DNA of 32,562 nucleotides, taken from assembly GCA_050288425.1 (NCBI GenBank), contig JBNKDU010000196.1, positions 1 to 32,562 of the forward strand. Direction: 5' to 3'. This DNA comes from JARRKU01 sp050288425 (lineage in GTDB: Bacteria > Desulfobacterota > Desulfobacteria > Desulfobacterales > Desulfosarcinaceae). Position 1 is the stretch's first letter. Each line of letters begins with the position of its first letter. Both the position numbers and the translations under genes were made by a program. Shown in pieces: positions 6,709-14,634 of this stretch. Under the pieces are notes generated by a model that did no database searches, was not told where the DNA came from, and worked only from the letters and a program-made list of their open reading frames with translations.

Positions 6709-9700
6709 ATGGCAAAGAAGATGATGACAGTTGACGGCAACACGGCGGCGGCACATGTGGCGTACGCCATGAGTGACACGGCGGCCATTTATCCGATCAC
6801 GCCCTCGTCCCCCATCGGCGAAATCGCGGATGAATGGTCTGCAAACGGGCGCAAGAATATCTTCGGACAGACCGTCCTGATTCGCCAGTTACAGAGCGAG
6901 GCCGGCGCGGCCGCCGCCGTACACGGATCCCTGGCTTCCGGTGCCTTGACCAGCACCTACACGGCATCCCAGGGGCTCTTGCTGATGATTCCGAACATGT
7001 ACAAGATGAGCGGCGAGCTCCTGCCGGGCGTAATGCATGTCACCGCCCGTGCAATTGCCGCGCATGCCCTTTCCATTTTCGGCGACCACCAGGATGTCAT
7101 GGCCGTGCGTCAGACCGGGTTCGCCATGCTGGCCTCCAACTCCGTGCAGGAAGCCCAGGACATCGCCCTGGTGGCGCACCTGGCGGCCATCGAAGGCAGC
7201 CTTCCGTTCGTGCACTTTTTCGACGGGTTCCGGACCAGTCATGAGATCCAGAAGATCGAAATGATCGATTACGAGGACATGGCCGGACTGGTGAACCAGG
7301 AAGCCCTGGCCAGATTCCGCTCCCGCGGCGCCAACCCCGAACGGCCGGAATTGCGTGGCACAGCGCAAAACCCGGACATCTATTACCAGGGCAGGGAAGC
7401 CGCCAATCCGTACTACCTGGCACTGCCCGGCATCGTCGCCGATTACATGAAGAAGGTCAGCGACCTCACCGGCCGCAACATCGGCCTTTTCGACTACGTG
7501 GGCGCCCCGGATGCCGAGCATATCATCATCTCCATGGGCTCCTCCTGCGAGACCATCGAGGAGGTGGTCGACCACCTGACCGCCAAGGGGGATAAAGTGG
7601 GCCTGGTGAAGGTCCGCCTGTTCCGTCCGTTTTCCGCCGAACACCTGGTCGAGGCCATTCCGGACAGCGTCAAGACCGTCTCCGTGCTAGACCGTACCAA
7701 GGAACCGGGCTCCCTGGGCGATCCGCTCTACGTCGATGTCTGCACCGCCTGCATGGAACAGGGGCGCGCCGTCAAGATTATCGGCGGCCGCTACGGTTTG
7801 GGCTCCAAGGAATTCTCTCCTTCCATGGTCAAGGCCGTCTTCGACAACATGGCCCAGGCCAGCCCGAAGAATCACTTCAACGTGGGCATCATCGATGACG
7901 TCACCCAGACCTCCCTCGATGTGGAAGAGGGATTCGATGTCGCTCCCGAAGGCACGGTGCAGTGCAAGTTCTGGGGACTGGGTGCCGACGGCACCGTGGG
8001 CGCCAACAAGAGCGCCATCAAGATCATCGGCGACAACACCGACATGTATGCCCAGGCCTATTTTTCCTATGACTCCAAGAAGAGCGGCGGCATCACCATT
8101 TCCCACCTGCGTTTCGGCAAGAGCCCCATCAAGTCGACGTATCTTATCGATGCGGCCGACTACGTCGCCTGCCACAATCCGGCCTATGTTCAGGTCTACG
8201 ACGTGCTGGACGGCATCAAGGACGGCGGTACGTTCATGCTCAACAGCCCCTGGTCGGCGGAACAGATGGAAGAAAAGCTGCCGGCGGCCATGCGCAGGAC
8301 CATCGCCCGGAAGAAGTTGAAGTTCTATAACATCGATGCCGTCAAGATCGCCGGAGAAGTCGGTCTGGGCGGACGCATCAACATGATCATGCAGACGGCG
8401 TTCTTCAAGGCCGCCAACGTGATCCCCGTGGATCAGGCCATCGAATATCTCAAGGTGCAGATCAAGAAGATGTTCAGCAAGAAGAGCGACAAGATCGTGC
8501 AGATGAACTGGCAGGCCGTGGACCGCACCCTGGACAATCTCGTCGAAATCGACGTGCCCGCGTCCTGGGCCGATGCCACCGGCGCCGGCGCCGCCAAGGC
8601 CGACGTGCCCGAGTGGGTGTCCGACGTCATGCAGCCCATCCTGGTACAGAAAGGCGATCAACTGCCGGTCTCCAAGTTCACTCCGGACGGCATCTTCCCA
8701 TTGGCCACCAGCCAATACGAAAAACGCGGCGTGGCCATCAACGTGCCCGAATGGATCATGGACAATTGCATCCAGTGCAACCAGTGCGCCATGGTCTGTC
8801 CCCACGCGGCCATCCGCCCCTTCCTGGCCACGGAGGAGGAAATGGCCGCTGCGCCGGCAACCTTCGAGGCCAAGAAGGCCATCGGCAAGGAGTTCAAGGA
8901 GCAAGGCCTCCAGTTCCGCATCCAGGTCTATTCCGAAGACTGCATGGGCTGCGGCAACTGCGCCGATATCTGCCCGGCCAAGAAGAAGGCCCTGGCGATG
9001 AAGCCCCTGGCCACCCAGATCGAAGCCCAGGTGGCCAACCTCAAATTCGCCCAGGCCCTGCCGGATCGTTCCGACATGGTCAGCCGCAAGACCGTCAAGG
9101 GCAGCCAGTTTTATCAGCCCCTGCTCGAGTTCTCCGGCGCCTGCGCCGGCTGCGGCGAGACGCCGTACGCCAAGCTGATCACCCAATTGTTCGGCGAACG
9201 CCTGATCATCGGCAACGCCACCGGCTGTACTTCCATCTGGGGCGGCAGTGCGCCCGCAATTCCCTACTGCGTGAACAAGGACGGCCATGGCCCGGCCTGG
9301 GGCAACTCCCTGTTCGAAGATCCGGGCGAATTCACCTACGGGATGCTTATCGGCCAGATCCAGCAGCGCAATCGGCTGGCCATGCTGGCGCAGCAGGCCA
9401 TCGAATCGGATATCGACGCCGAGGTCAAGGAAGCCTTGTCCCAATGGTTGGCCAACATGAAGAATGCCGAGCTGTCCAGGAAGTACGGCGACCAACTCAA
9501 GGCACTGCTGCCCAACTACGGTGGAAATGCTTTGCTGGCCGAAATCAACTCCATGGCGGGCCTGTTCACCAAGAAATCCTACTGGGTATTCTTGGGTGAC
9601 GGCGCGGCCTACGATATCGCCTACGGCGGCATCGACCATATCCTGGCCTCGGGTGAGGACATCAACGTGATGGTTTTCGACACCGAAGTTTACTCCAACA

Positions 9701-10350
9701 CCGGCGGTCAGAGCTCCAAGGCCACGCCGACGGGTTCCATCGCCAAGTTCGCCGCTTCGGGCAAGAAGACCGCCAAAAAGGACATGGGCGCCATGGCCAT
9801 GACCTATGGGTATGTCTATGTGGCCAACGTGGGCATGGGGTCCAACAAGAACCATACCCTCAAGGCCATCCTGGAAGCGGAAGCCTACGACGGTCCTTCC
9901 CTGGTCATGGCCTATGCGCCGTGCATCAACCACGGCATCAAGAAGGGCATGGGCAAGACCCAGGAAGAGACCCGCTTGGCCGTCGATTGCGGCTATTGGC
10001 CGCTGTATCGCTTCAATCCGGATCTCAAGGAAGAAGGCAAGAATCCGTTCGTCCTCGACTCCCAGCAACCCAAGGGCAACCTCAAGGAGTTTCTCGGCGG
10101 CGAGATCCGCTACGCCGCCCTGGAGAAACTCTTTCCCCAGGAGGCCGAACGCCTGCACACCCAACTGGAAAGAGAATTCGGCGAGCGCTACCTGATGCTC
10201 AAGCAAAAGGCGGAGCTGGAACTGCCCCGGGTGGCGACCACCGAAGGCGGCGCCCGGGACGATGGCACCGATAGCGATGCCTGCACCCTGAGCAGCACCG
10301 CCGAACATGGCGGCGACGATGCCTGCGACGACGGCCGGGCCGGCAAGTAA
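6709..10350 (+). CDS. nifJ: pyruvate:ferredoxin (flavodoxin) oxidoreductase
   Basis: Oxidises pyruvate with CoA to acetyl-CoA and CO2, passing electrons to ferredoxin; cytoplasmic and dependent on thiamine diphosphate. The 1213-residue chain has the full single-subunit layout: pyruvate domains (about 1-400), the gamma-like and EKR regions (about 415-620), a two-cluster ferredoxin domain with cysteines 687/690/693/697 and 745/748/751/755, then the TPP domain with proximal-cluster cysteines C812, C815, C840 and C1072 and the TPP/metal motif GDGAAYDIAYGG (963-974). These positions nearly coincide with the D. africanus enzyme. The C-terminal tail is acidic and carries an isolated pair C1192 and C1206, recalling the oxygen-protective disulfide tail of Desulfovibrio PFOR. 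ATG 6709 has AAGGAG upstream (6694-6699). A strong hairpin follows the gene. Confidence 0.97.
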   Translation: MAKKMMTVDGNTAAAHVAYAMSDTAAIYPITPSSPIGEIADEWSANGRKNIFGQTVLIRQLQSEAGAAAAVHGSLASGALTSTYTASQGLLLMIPNMYKMSGELLPGVMHVTARAIAAHALSIFGDHQDVMAVRQTGFAMLASNSVQEAQDIALVAHLAAIEGSLPFVHFFDGFRTSHEIQKIEMIDYEDMAGLVNQEALARFRSRGANPERPELRGTAQNPDIYYQGREAANPYYLALPGIVADYMKKVSDLTGRNIGLFDYVGAPDAEHIIISMGSSCETIEEVVDHLTAKGDKVGLVKVRLFRPFSAEHLVEAIPDSVKTVSVLDRTKEPGSLGDPLYVDVCTACMEQGRAVKIIGGRYGLGSKEFSPSMVKAVFDNMAQASPKNHFNVGIIDDVTQTSLDVEEGFDVAPEGTVQCKFWGLGADGTVGANKSAIKIIGDNTDMYAQAYFSYDSKKSGGITISHLRFGKSPIKSTYLIDAADYVACHNPAYVQVYDVLDGIKDGGTFMLNSPWSAEQMEEKLPAAMRRTIARKKLKFYNIDAVKIAGEVGLGGRINMIMQTAFFKAANVIPVDQAIEYLKVQIKKMFSKKSDKIVQMNWQAVDRTLDNLVEIDVPASWADATGAGAAKADVPEWVSDVMQPILVQKGDQLPVSKFTPDGIFPLATSQYEKRGVAINVPEWIMDNCIQCNQCAMVCPHAAIRPFLATEEEMAAAPATFEAKKAIGKEFKEQGLQFRIQVYSEDCMGCGNCADICPAKKKALAMKPLATQIEAQVANLKFAQALPDRSDMVSRKTVKGSQFYQPLLEFSGACAGCGETPYAKLITQLFGERLIIGNATGCTSIWGGSAPAIPYCVNKDGHGPAWGNSLFEDPGEFTYGMLIGQIQQRNRLAMLAQQAIESDIDAEVKEALSQWLANMKNAELSRKYGDQLKALLPNYGGNALLAEINSMAGLFTKKSYWVFLGDGAAYDIAYGGIDHILASGEDINVMVFDTEVYSNTGGQSSKATPTGSIAKFAASGKKTAKKDMGAMAMTYGYVYVANVGMGSNKNHTLKAILEAEAYDGPSLVMAYAPCINHGIKKGMGKTQEETRLAVDCGYWPLYRFNPDLKEEGKNPFVLDSQQPKGNLKEFLGGEIRYAALEKLFPQEAERLHTQLEREFGERYLMLKQKAELELPRVATTEGGARDDGTDSDACTLSSTAEHGGDDACDDGRAGK

Positions 10351-10383
10351 GCCCATCCGATCATGAAGCCGCGCAGATAAATA

Positions 10384-10417
10384 AGAGGCCGCTTCGCCGG
10401 GAGGCGAAGCGGCCTCT
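10384..10417 (+). terminator. 15-bp perfect hairpin after nifJ
   Basis: Bases 10384-10398 and 10403-10417 are perfect 15-base reverse complements around a GGGA loop, 33 bp after the nifJ stop. There is no clear T-run on the + strand, so intrinsic termination is plausible but not textbook. Confidence 0.6.
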
Positions 10418-10468
10418 ATACTATGGGAGCGATCCACCGCGGGTGACCCACGGATTGACAGCGGAACC

Positions 10469-11221
10469 ATGGAGAATCCGACCATCGAAAACGGACCTTC
10501 CCGGCAGCAGACCCAGTGCCGGCAATGTGGTACCTGCTGCCGCCAGGGAGGACCGACCCTGCATCTGGAGGACCTGCCCCTGGTGGAAGGGGGGCGGATC
10601 CCCGTAAAGGCCCTGTTTACCATCCGGCAGGGCGAGCCGGCGTATGACAATATCAAGCGTGTCATCGCGCCGGCCGTTACCGACATCGTCAAGATCAAGG
10701 GCGGCCCGCGAATGGGGCCGGGGTGCTGGTTTTACGACCGTCCGCAGAAGATCTGCGCGCAATATGATCGACGACCCGCCGAGTGCCGGGCGCTGAAATG
10801 CTGGGATACCGGCGAAATTGAACGGCTCTACAACTGCCGGAGATTGACCCGGCGCCACATCCTGGCCCGGGTGCAGGGGTTGTGGGACCTCGTGACGGAT
10901 CACCAGGAGCGCTGCGACTACGGCTGGGTGGCGGAGCTTGCCCGGCGGATCCAGCGCAATCCGGAAGCGGGAGAGGCGCAAAAGGAACTGCTGGAACTGA
11001 TCCGTTTCGACGAAAGCCTGCGACAGGTGACCATGGACCGCATGGATCTGGATCCGGAAATGATGACGTTTCTGTTCGGCCGCCCGCTTTCTTTCACCGT
11101 GCGGATGTTCCGGCTCGGATATGACCCCCACGCCCGGACCGTCACGGCCGGGACCGTTGCCGGATCCCAAGACGCGGTCTGTTACCGCCGCAACGGCTTC
11201 GGACCGGCCGGCGATGCTTGA
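10469..11221 (+). CDS. YkgJ-family cysteine-cluster protein
   Basis: A 250-residue soluble protein with an N-terminal Cys motif CRQCGTCCRQGG (C17, C20, C23, C24) and a second Cys group C86, C96, C106 and C111. This is the pattern of the YkgJ family (often described as zinc- or Fe-S-binding), whose biochemical role is mostly unknown. Residues after about 120 show no motif I recognise. ATG 10469 is the first in-frame start, but the bases before it are a poor ribosome site, so translation may be weak. It follows the nifJ hairpin by 50 bp and is followed by 200 bp without a gene, so it may be read on its own or by read-through from nifJ. Confidence 0.85.
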   Translation: MENPTIENGPSRQQTQCRQCGTCCRQGGPTLHLEDLPLVEGGRIPVKALFTIRQGEPAYDNIKRVIAPAVTDIVKIKGGPRMGPGCWFYDRPQKICAQYDRRPAECRALKCWDTGEIERLYNCRRLTRRHILARVQGLWDLVTDHQERCDYGWVAELARRIQRNPEAGEAQKELLELIRFDESLRQVTMDRMDLDPEMMTFLFGRPLSFTVRMFRLGYDPHARTVTAGTVAGSQDAVCYRRNGFGPAGDA

Positions 11222-11307
11222 GGGGCGGCCGATAGGGCGCAGACCTTCTGTCCGTTTCGCCTCGTGCACTGCCGCATGCGATTGTCAGCGTGGTGTCGGG
11301 GCTCTGA

Positions 11308-11336
11308 TTGCCAAGCTCCGGGGATGCTGATATAAA
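11308..11336 (+). promoter_or_regulatory. sigma-70 promoter for the DUF2914 gene
   Basis: TTGCCA (11308-11313) and TATAAA (11331-11336) with a 17-bp spacer match the consensus at 5/6 and 5/6. The expected start of transcription is near 11343, about 75 bp before the ATG. It is among the best sigma-70 matches I found in the window. Confidence 0.6.
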
Positions 11337-11419
11337 GTGGAACATACTGATCGCATTCCATTGCCGAAACTGAGGCTTTTCCCATCTTTCACGTTTACCA
11401 GAGACATTGGGAGGATATC

Positions 11420-11824
11420 ATGAACAACAGAGTGGTTGTGAGTTTGGTCGCCTTGTTGGTGCTGGGGGCGGTCTGTGTCGGGCCGGCCTGGAGTCAGGAT
11501 TCAACTGTAAAAATCGAGGACGCCGCGGTTTGTCAGCAGATCGTCGACCATGAACCGGTGGGCAGCGGCGATGTGTTCGCCAAGGAGACGGAGAAGGTCT
11601 ACTGCTTCACACGGGTGGTGGGCGCGGAAGGGGAGACGCAGATCACCCACAACTGGTACCATCAGGGCAGCCTGCAGGCGTCGGTGAAGCTCGATGTGCG
11701 TTCGCCCAACTGGCGGACCTGGAGTTCCAAAACCATACAGCCCGGAATGACGGGCGAATGGATGGTGGAAATTCTGTCGGCCGACGGCCAACCCTTGGAG
11801 AGCATCATCTTCTTCCTGAAATAA
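11420..11824 (+). CDS. exported DUF2914-domain protein
   Basis: A 134-residue protein with an N-terminal signal peptide: two positive charges are absent but N3-R4 precedes a hydrophobic run 5-22, and a likely signal peptidase site follows A23-W24-S25. The mature part matches the DUF2914 pattern: a C-F-T-R-V segment, ITHNWY, then WRTWSSK and an aromatic-rich end. DUF2914 is a small beta-rich domain of unknown function, often found as a single secreted domain in Desulfobacterota. GGGAGG (11409-11414) precedes ATG 11420, a dedicated promoter lies upstream and a strong terminator downstream, so it appears to be a single-gene unit. No catalytic residues are apparent. Confidence 0.85.
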   Translation: MNNRVVVSLVALLVLGAVCVGPAWSQDSTVKIEDAAVCQQIVDHEPVGSGDVFAKETEKVYCFTRVVGAEGETQITHNWYHQGSLQASVKLDVRSPNWRTWSSKTIQPGMTGEWMVEILSADGQPLESIIFFLK

Positions 11825-11852
11825 AGCGATTGACGATTGGCGAGGAATTTTG

Positions 11853-11884
11853 GGGCCCCTGCCCGTGGCAGGGGCCCTTTTTTT
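11853..11884 (+). terminator. rho-independent terminator after the DUF2914 gene
   Basis: GGGCCCCTGCC (11853-11863) and GGCAGGGGCCC (11867-11877) form an 11-bp perfect stem with a CGT loop, followed by seven T residues (11878-11884). Confidence 0.92.
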
Positions 11885-11903
11885 ATGGTTATGTCCGTGT
11901 CCG

Positions 11904-12716
11904 TCAAATCTTTCCATAGATCTCGGGTCGACGATTGGGAAAGAAGTAGCGCATGGGGTGCCGGCGCACGGCGTCCAGATCGGATGCCTTCAAGTCGACG
12001 ACGAGCATCGATGCATGCGGGTGGATATCCGTGGCCATGATTTCGCCCGAGGGGGCCACCACCATGGCATTGCCGGCAAAGACCAGTCCGTTGCAATTTT
12101 CGCCGATCTGATTGCAGGCGACCACGAAGAGGCTGTTGTCGAAGGCGCGGGCGGTGAGGTGCCGGGACCATGAACGGTTTTTTTCGGCCGCGCTGCCGCG
12201 GGGAGAGGCGTGGGGCAGAAAGATGACTTCGGCGCCTCTGGCGGCCATGGCGGCGGACAGCTCCGGGAAGTGGGCGTCATAACATAATTGGATCCCGAAG
12301 GTGATCCCCTGGAAATGAAAAACGGGGATGGCGTCTCCGGGAGTATAGGTGCATTTTTCCGGCGGGGCGGTATGCACCTTGCGGTAGATCTGGATCCGTC
12401 CGTCCGGGGTGAATACACAATGGCTGGCGAAGGGCAGCCCCTCTTCATTGTGTTCGGCCATGCCGGCCAGGATGACGATTTTCTCCTGTCTCGCGAGCCG
12501 GGAGAGCTGATCCGTGACGGGGCCGGGAATGGGCAGTGCCAGTTCCGATATCAGCGGGCGGTTGCAATACCCGGTAATGCTCAATTCGGGAAAACAGACC
12601 AAGTCGGCGCCGGCCTGTCCGGCCTTGGCGGCCCAGTGCGTGGCCGTGGCGATGTTCTGCTCGATCTCTCCCACCGGGGCGGGGCAGGTTATGGCGGCGA
12701 TGCGGATATCTTGCAT
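11904..12716 (-). CDS. nitrilase-superfamily carbon-nitrogen hydrolase
   Basis: A 270-residue amidase/nitrilase-fold enzyme. The catalytic triad is visible: E44 in FPELSITGY, K113 in YRKVH and C145 in GIQLCYDAHFPE. These enzymes cleave amide or nitrile C-N bonds on small molecules; the substrate cannot be inferred, and the length and motifs fit the omega-amidase/N-carbamoyl-type branches equally. I start at the ATG at 12716, because MQDIRIAAITC matches where family members begin; a GTG seven codons upstream (12737) is an alternative, and neither has a good ribosome site. It is transcribed toward the DUF2914 terminator and sits 47 bp downstream of the ahb-type gene on the same strand, so the two could share a transcript. 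Confidence 0.9.
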   Translation of the reverse strand: MQDIRIAAITCPAPVGEIEQNIATATHWAAKAGQAGADLVCFPELSITGYCNRPLISELALPIPGPVTDQLSRLARQEKIVILAGMAEHNEEGLPFASHCVFTPDGRIQIYRKVHTAPPEKCTYTPGDAIPVFHFQGITFGIQLCYDAHFPELSAAMAARGAEVIFLPHASPRGSAAEKNRSWSRHLTARAFDNSLFVVACNQIGENCNGLVFAGNAMVVAPSGEIMATDIHPHASMLVVDLKASDLDAVRRHPMRYFFPNRRPEIYGKI

Positions 12717-12763
12717 GAAACGATAAAGAAAAGTCACCGGGTTGCAGCGGCGGATAAACCGTA

Positions 12764-13216
12764 TTAAATCCGGAATTCGGCCTTTATTTTGAACACCTTC
12801 GTCGCCGGCAGATTCAGAATCGTGTCCACGCCGGTCTCCTTGGATATCTGCTCCAGGTTCGCCTCGATTTCGGCGCGGGACGGGGCGATAAAGGTAAACC
12901 AGATATTGAATTCATGGTCGCGCTGGTAATTGTGGGTGACGCCGGTGTAGCGGTTCACCACCGCGGCAAAGTCGTCGATCCGGTCCGCGGGCACCCTGGC
13001 GGCGCAAAGGGTGCTGACGAACCCCACCTTGTGCGGCACGAAATTGCCGCCGATGCGGCGGATGATCCCCTTTTTCTTGAGCGCGGCCACCCGCTCCAGG
13101 ACCTGCGCCTCGCTCAGCCCCAGCGCCCGGGCGATGGCCCGGTAGGGTCTCGATTCGATCGGGAAATCGGATTGAATCCGATTGATGATGGATCGGTCGA
13201 CATGGTCCAGATTCAC
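12764..13216 (-). CDS. siroheme decarboxylase subunit (AhbA/AhbB type, AsnC-like fold)
   Basis: In the alternative haem pathway of sulfate reducers and archaea, AhbA and AhbB together remove two carboxyl groups from sirohaem to give 12,18-didecarboxysirohaem. The 150-residue protein has an Lrp/AsnC-like winged helix (about 5-60) and an effector-like half (about 65-148). The segments RRIGGNF, CAARVP, HNY and H101-x-FNIWFTF are typical of the enzyme rather than of DNA-binding Lrp regulators. I cannot say whether it is AhbA or AhbB, and the partner gene is not in this window. The GTG start at 13216 is set by AAAGGAG seven bases upstream; an earlier start would run through that site. Automatic annotation often miscalls this family as an Lrp regulator. 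Confidence 0.85.
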   Translation of the reverse strand: MNLDHVDRSIINRIQSDFPIESRPYRAIARALGLSEAQVLERVAALKKKGIIRRIGGNFVPHKVGFVSTLCAARVPADRIDDFAAVVNRYTGVTHNYQRDHEFNIWFTFIAPSRAEIEANLEQISKETGVDTILNLPATKVFKIKAEFRI

Positions 13217-13223
13217 TGGTTTG

Positions 13224-13230
13224 CTCCTTT
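13224..13230 (-). promoter_or_regulatory. ribosome binding site that fixes a GTG start
   Basis: Read on the - strand this is AAAGGAG, seven bases before the GTG at 13216-13214. It decides for the 150-residue ahb-type product over a longer 164-residue reading. Confidence 0.8.
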
Positions 13231-13254
13231 GGCGCTTCCACGCGGACGTCCGCC

Positions 13255-13279
13255 GCAAAAAAACCGGAGGTTTTTTTGC
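13255..13279 (-). terminator. hairpin with A/T-tract stem between yjbQ and ahb
   Basis: GCAAAAAAACC (13255-13265) and GGTTTTTTTGC (13269-13279) form an 11-bp perfect stem with a three-base loop; the symmetry would let it work in both directions. It lies 60 bp after the yjbQ stop and 38 bp before the ahb start. A second 8-bp inverted repeat, CCCCATGG (13305-13312) with CCATGGGG (13325-13332), lies just upstream of it. Confidence 0.65.
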
Positions 13280-13339
13280 CGACTCAGCCGGAAGGGCGGT
13301 CGATCCCCATGGACGCGTTTTCGGCCATGGGGGCGGTGC

Positions 13340-13741
13340 CTACCCGGCATCGGCCAGGAACTTCAAATTCAGCTTGCGCTCCCGCGGTCCGTCGAATTCG
13401 CAAAAAAAGATTCCCTGCCAGGTGCCCAGCACCAGGCGGCCGTTCTCGACGGCGACGAGTTCGCTGGACCCCACAAGGGAAGTTTTTACATGGGCCGGCG
13501 AGTTGCCTTCCATGTGGCGATAGTCCGCTTTCCACGGCACCATCTGGTTGAGCACCATGAGGATATCGCGGCGCACGCTGGGATCGGCGCTTTCATTGAT
13601 GGTGACGGCGGCGGTGGTGTGCGGAACGTAAATCATGCATAAACCGTTTTCGAATTTGGCGGCCTCGACGGCGCTGCCGACTTCGTCGGTGATATCGATC
13701 AGTTCGGTCCGGTCTCGGGTCTGGATACGCAATTGCGGCAT
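13340..13741 (-). CDS. YjbQ/UPF0047 family protein
   Basis: A 133-residue single-domain protein of the YjbQ (UPF0047) family, recognisable from MIYVPHTTAAVTINE, the NSPAHVKTSL segment and the GTWQGIFFCEFDGPR end. E. coli YjbQ has a weak thiamine-phosphate synthase activity, so databases name it secondary thiamine-phosphate synthase; the true role is unsettled. The conserved histidine of the PHTT loop and that of the PAH segment are both present. ATG 13741 has GGAGG eight bases upstream on the - strand. It is followed by the hairpin at 13255-13279, so co-transcription with the ahb-type gene would need read-through. Confidence 0.9.
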   Translation of the reverse strand: MPQLRIQTRDRTELIDITDEVGSAVEAAKFENGLCMIYVPHTTAAVTINESADPSVRRDILMVLNQMVPWKADYRHMEGNSPAHVKTSLVGSSELVAVENGRLVLGTWQGIFFCEFDGPRERKLNLKFLADAG

Positions 13742-13851
13742 CGTCAGGGCCTCCGGCGATCGGTTCGGTGCGTAGTCGTTTCGGCGGTCCGGGCCATCCG
13801 GGATGCGGCAGCCCTTCGGCCACCCGGATCCACGAAGTTATTGCGAGCGGC

Positions 13852-13888
13852 AAAAAAAAAGGCCCTGCCGGAAACAGGCAGGGCCTTT
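13852..13888 (-). terminator. rho-independent terminator after dsrC
   Basis: On the - strand AAAGGCCCTGCC (13888-13877) pairs with GGCAGGGCCTTT (13869-13858) over 12 bp around a seven-base loop, and the T-run extends to 13852. It lies 27 bp after the dsrC stop. Confidence 0.92.
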
Positions 13889-13915
13889 GGGATTGCGAAT
13901 CAGTCGAATCGAGAA

Positions 13916-14233
13916 TTAGACGCAACCGGTCGGTTTCGGCAGCCCGGCCATCTTACAGGCTCCCTTGCCCGGTCCTGAGGGGAACAACTCATAGATATGT
14001 TTCAGTTTGAAACCGGTCACTTTGGAAAGAACGCGGACCATGGGGGCGATACCGTTTTTCTCATAGTACTCGCGAAGGACCTCGATGACTTTCTTGTGCT
14101 CTTCGTTCAGTTCGTCAATGCCCTCTTCCTTCTTGACGTACTGCACCCATTGTTCGTTCCAGTTTTTGTAATCGTCGATGAACCCGTCTTCGTCAACGCT
14201 AAAAGATTCTCCACCAAATTCTACTGTCGGCAT
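13916..14233 (-). CDS. dsrC: DsrC, sulfur-carrier partner of dissimilatory sulfite reductase
   Basis: DsrC receives sulfur from DsrAB-bound sulfite as a trisulfide between its two C-terminal cysteines, which the membrane complex DsrMKJOP then reduces. The protein is 105 residues, the same length as the Desulfovibrio vulgaris one, and both working cysteines are in place: C93 in GPGKGACKMAG and the penultimate C104 in PTGCV. This separates it from TusE-like homologues, which lack the first one. ATG 14233 has a strong GGAGGAG site. As in most sulfate reducers dsrC is not beside dsrAB; it stands alone with its own terminator, consistent with high separate expression. It is the best single marker that the host respires sulfate. 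Confidence 0.97.
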   Translation of the reverse strand: MPTVEFGGESFSVDEDGFIDDYKNWNEQWVQYVKKEEGIDELNEEHKKVIEVLREYYEKNGIAPMVRVLSKVTGFKLKHIYELFPSGPGKGACKMAGLPKPTGCV

Positions 14234-14634
14234 GTAAACTCCTCCTTTATAAATTTTATATTATGCTTGGCTATCCGCCTTTGCTGTTTCCGAAATTATG
14301 AAGATATGACTAATAGCGGATCGCCTTTTGAATGTCAACACGAAAAACCGGTCTTCAAATGGGCCGTAACCCACCGAACAAAGTGCCATTCCTGAGTTTT
14401 CGATCCATAATCGCGAGGTACGGAATGGATCTTGTAGAGGATGTTCACCGGATCGATCCTGCTATACCATTTCCCGGCCGATGCCGCAACGCCCGAACAT
14501 GCCGGTGCCGGCCCGAACACATAATAATGGGCATATGCACAAAAAAAACATTGACAACCGGCGTCCGGGTTTTTATTTGTGAATGCGCATATCGTCCTGA
14601 ACACGTTTCCGCCAAAATCAAGGAGAATTGCATC
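14234..14634. other. 401-bp divergent intergenic region (dsrC / NifX-like gene)
   Basis: No gene is supported here; short open frames have neither ribosome sites nor recognisable sequence. The dsrC side is AT-rich just before its ribosome site, as expected for a promoter, but I find no convincing pair of boxes. The NifX side holds the candidate promoter at 14551-14579. Confidence 0.6.
14551..14579 (+). promoter_or_regulatory. candidate sigma-70 promoter for the NifX-like gene
   Basis: A perfect TTGACA (14551-14556) and TATTTG (14574-14579) are 17 bp apart. The start codon lies 56 bp downstream of the -10 box. Confidence 0.5.

Noticed and set aside
7687..10698. A 1003-codon open frame on the - strand opposite nifJ
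   Set aside because: It is antisense to a clear PFOR gene, and its predicted protein is rich in His, Gly and Asp with no family features, as expected from GC-rich codon bias.
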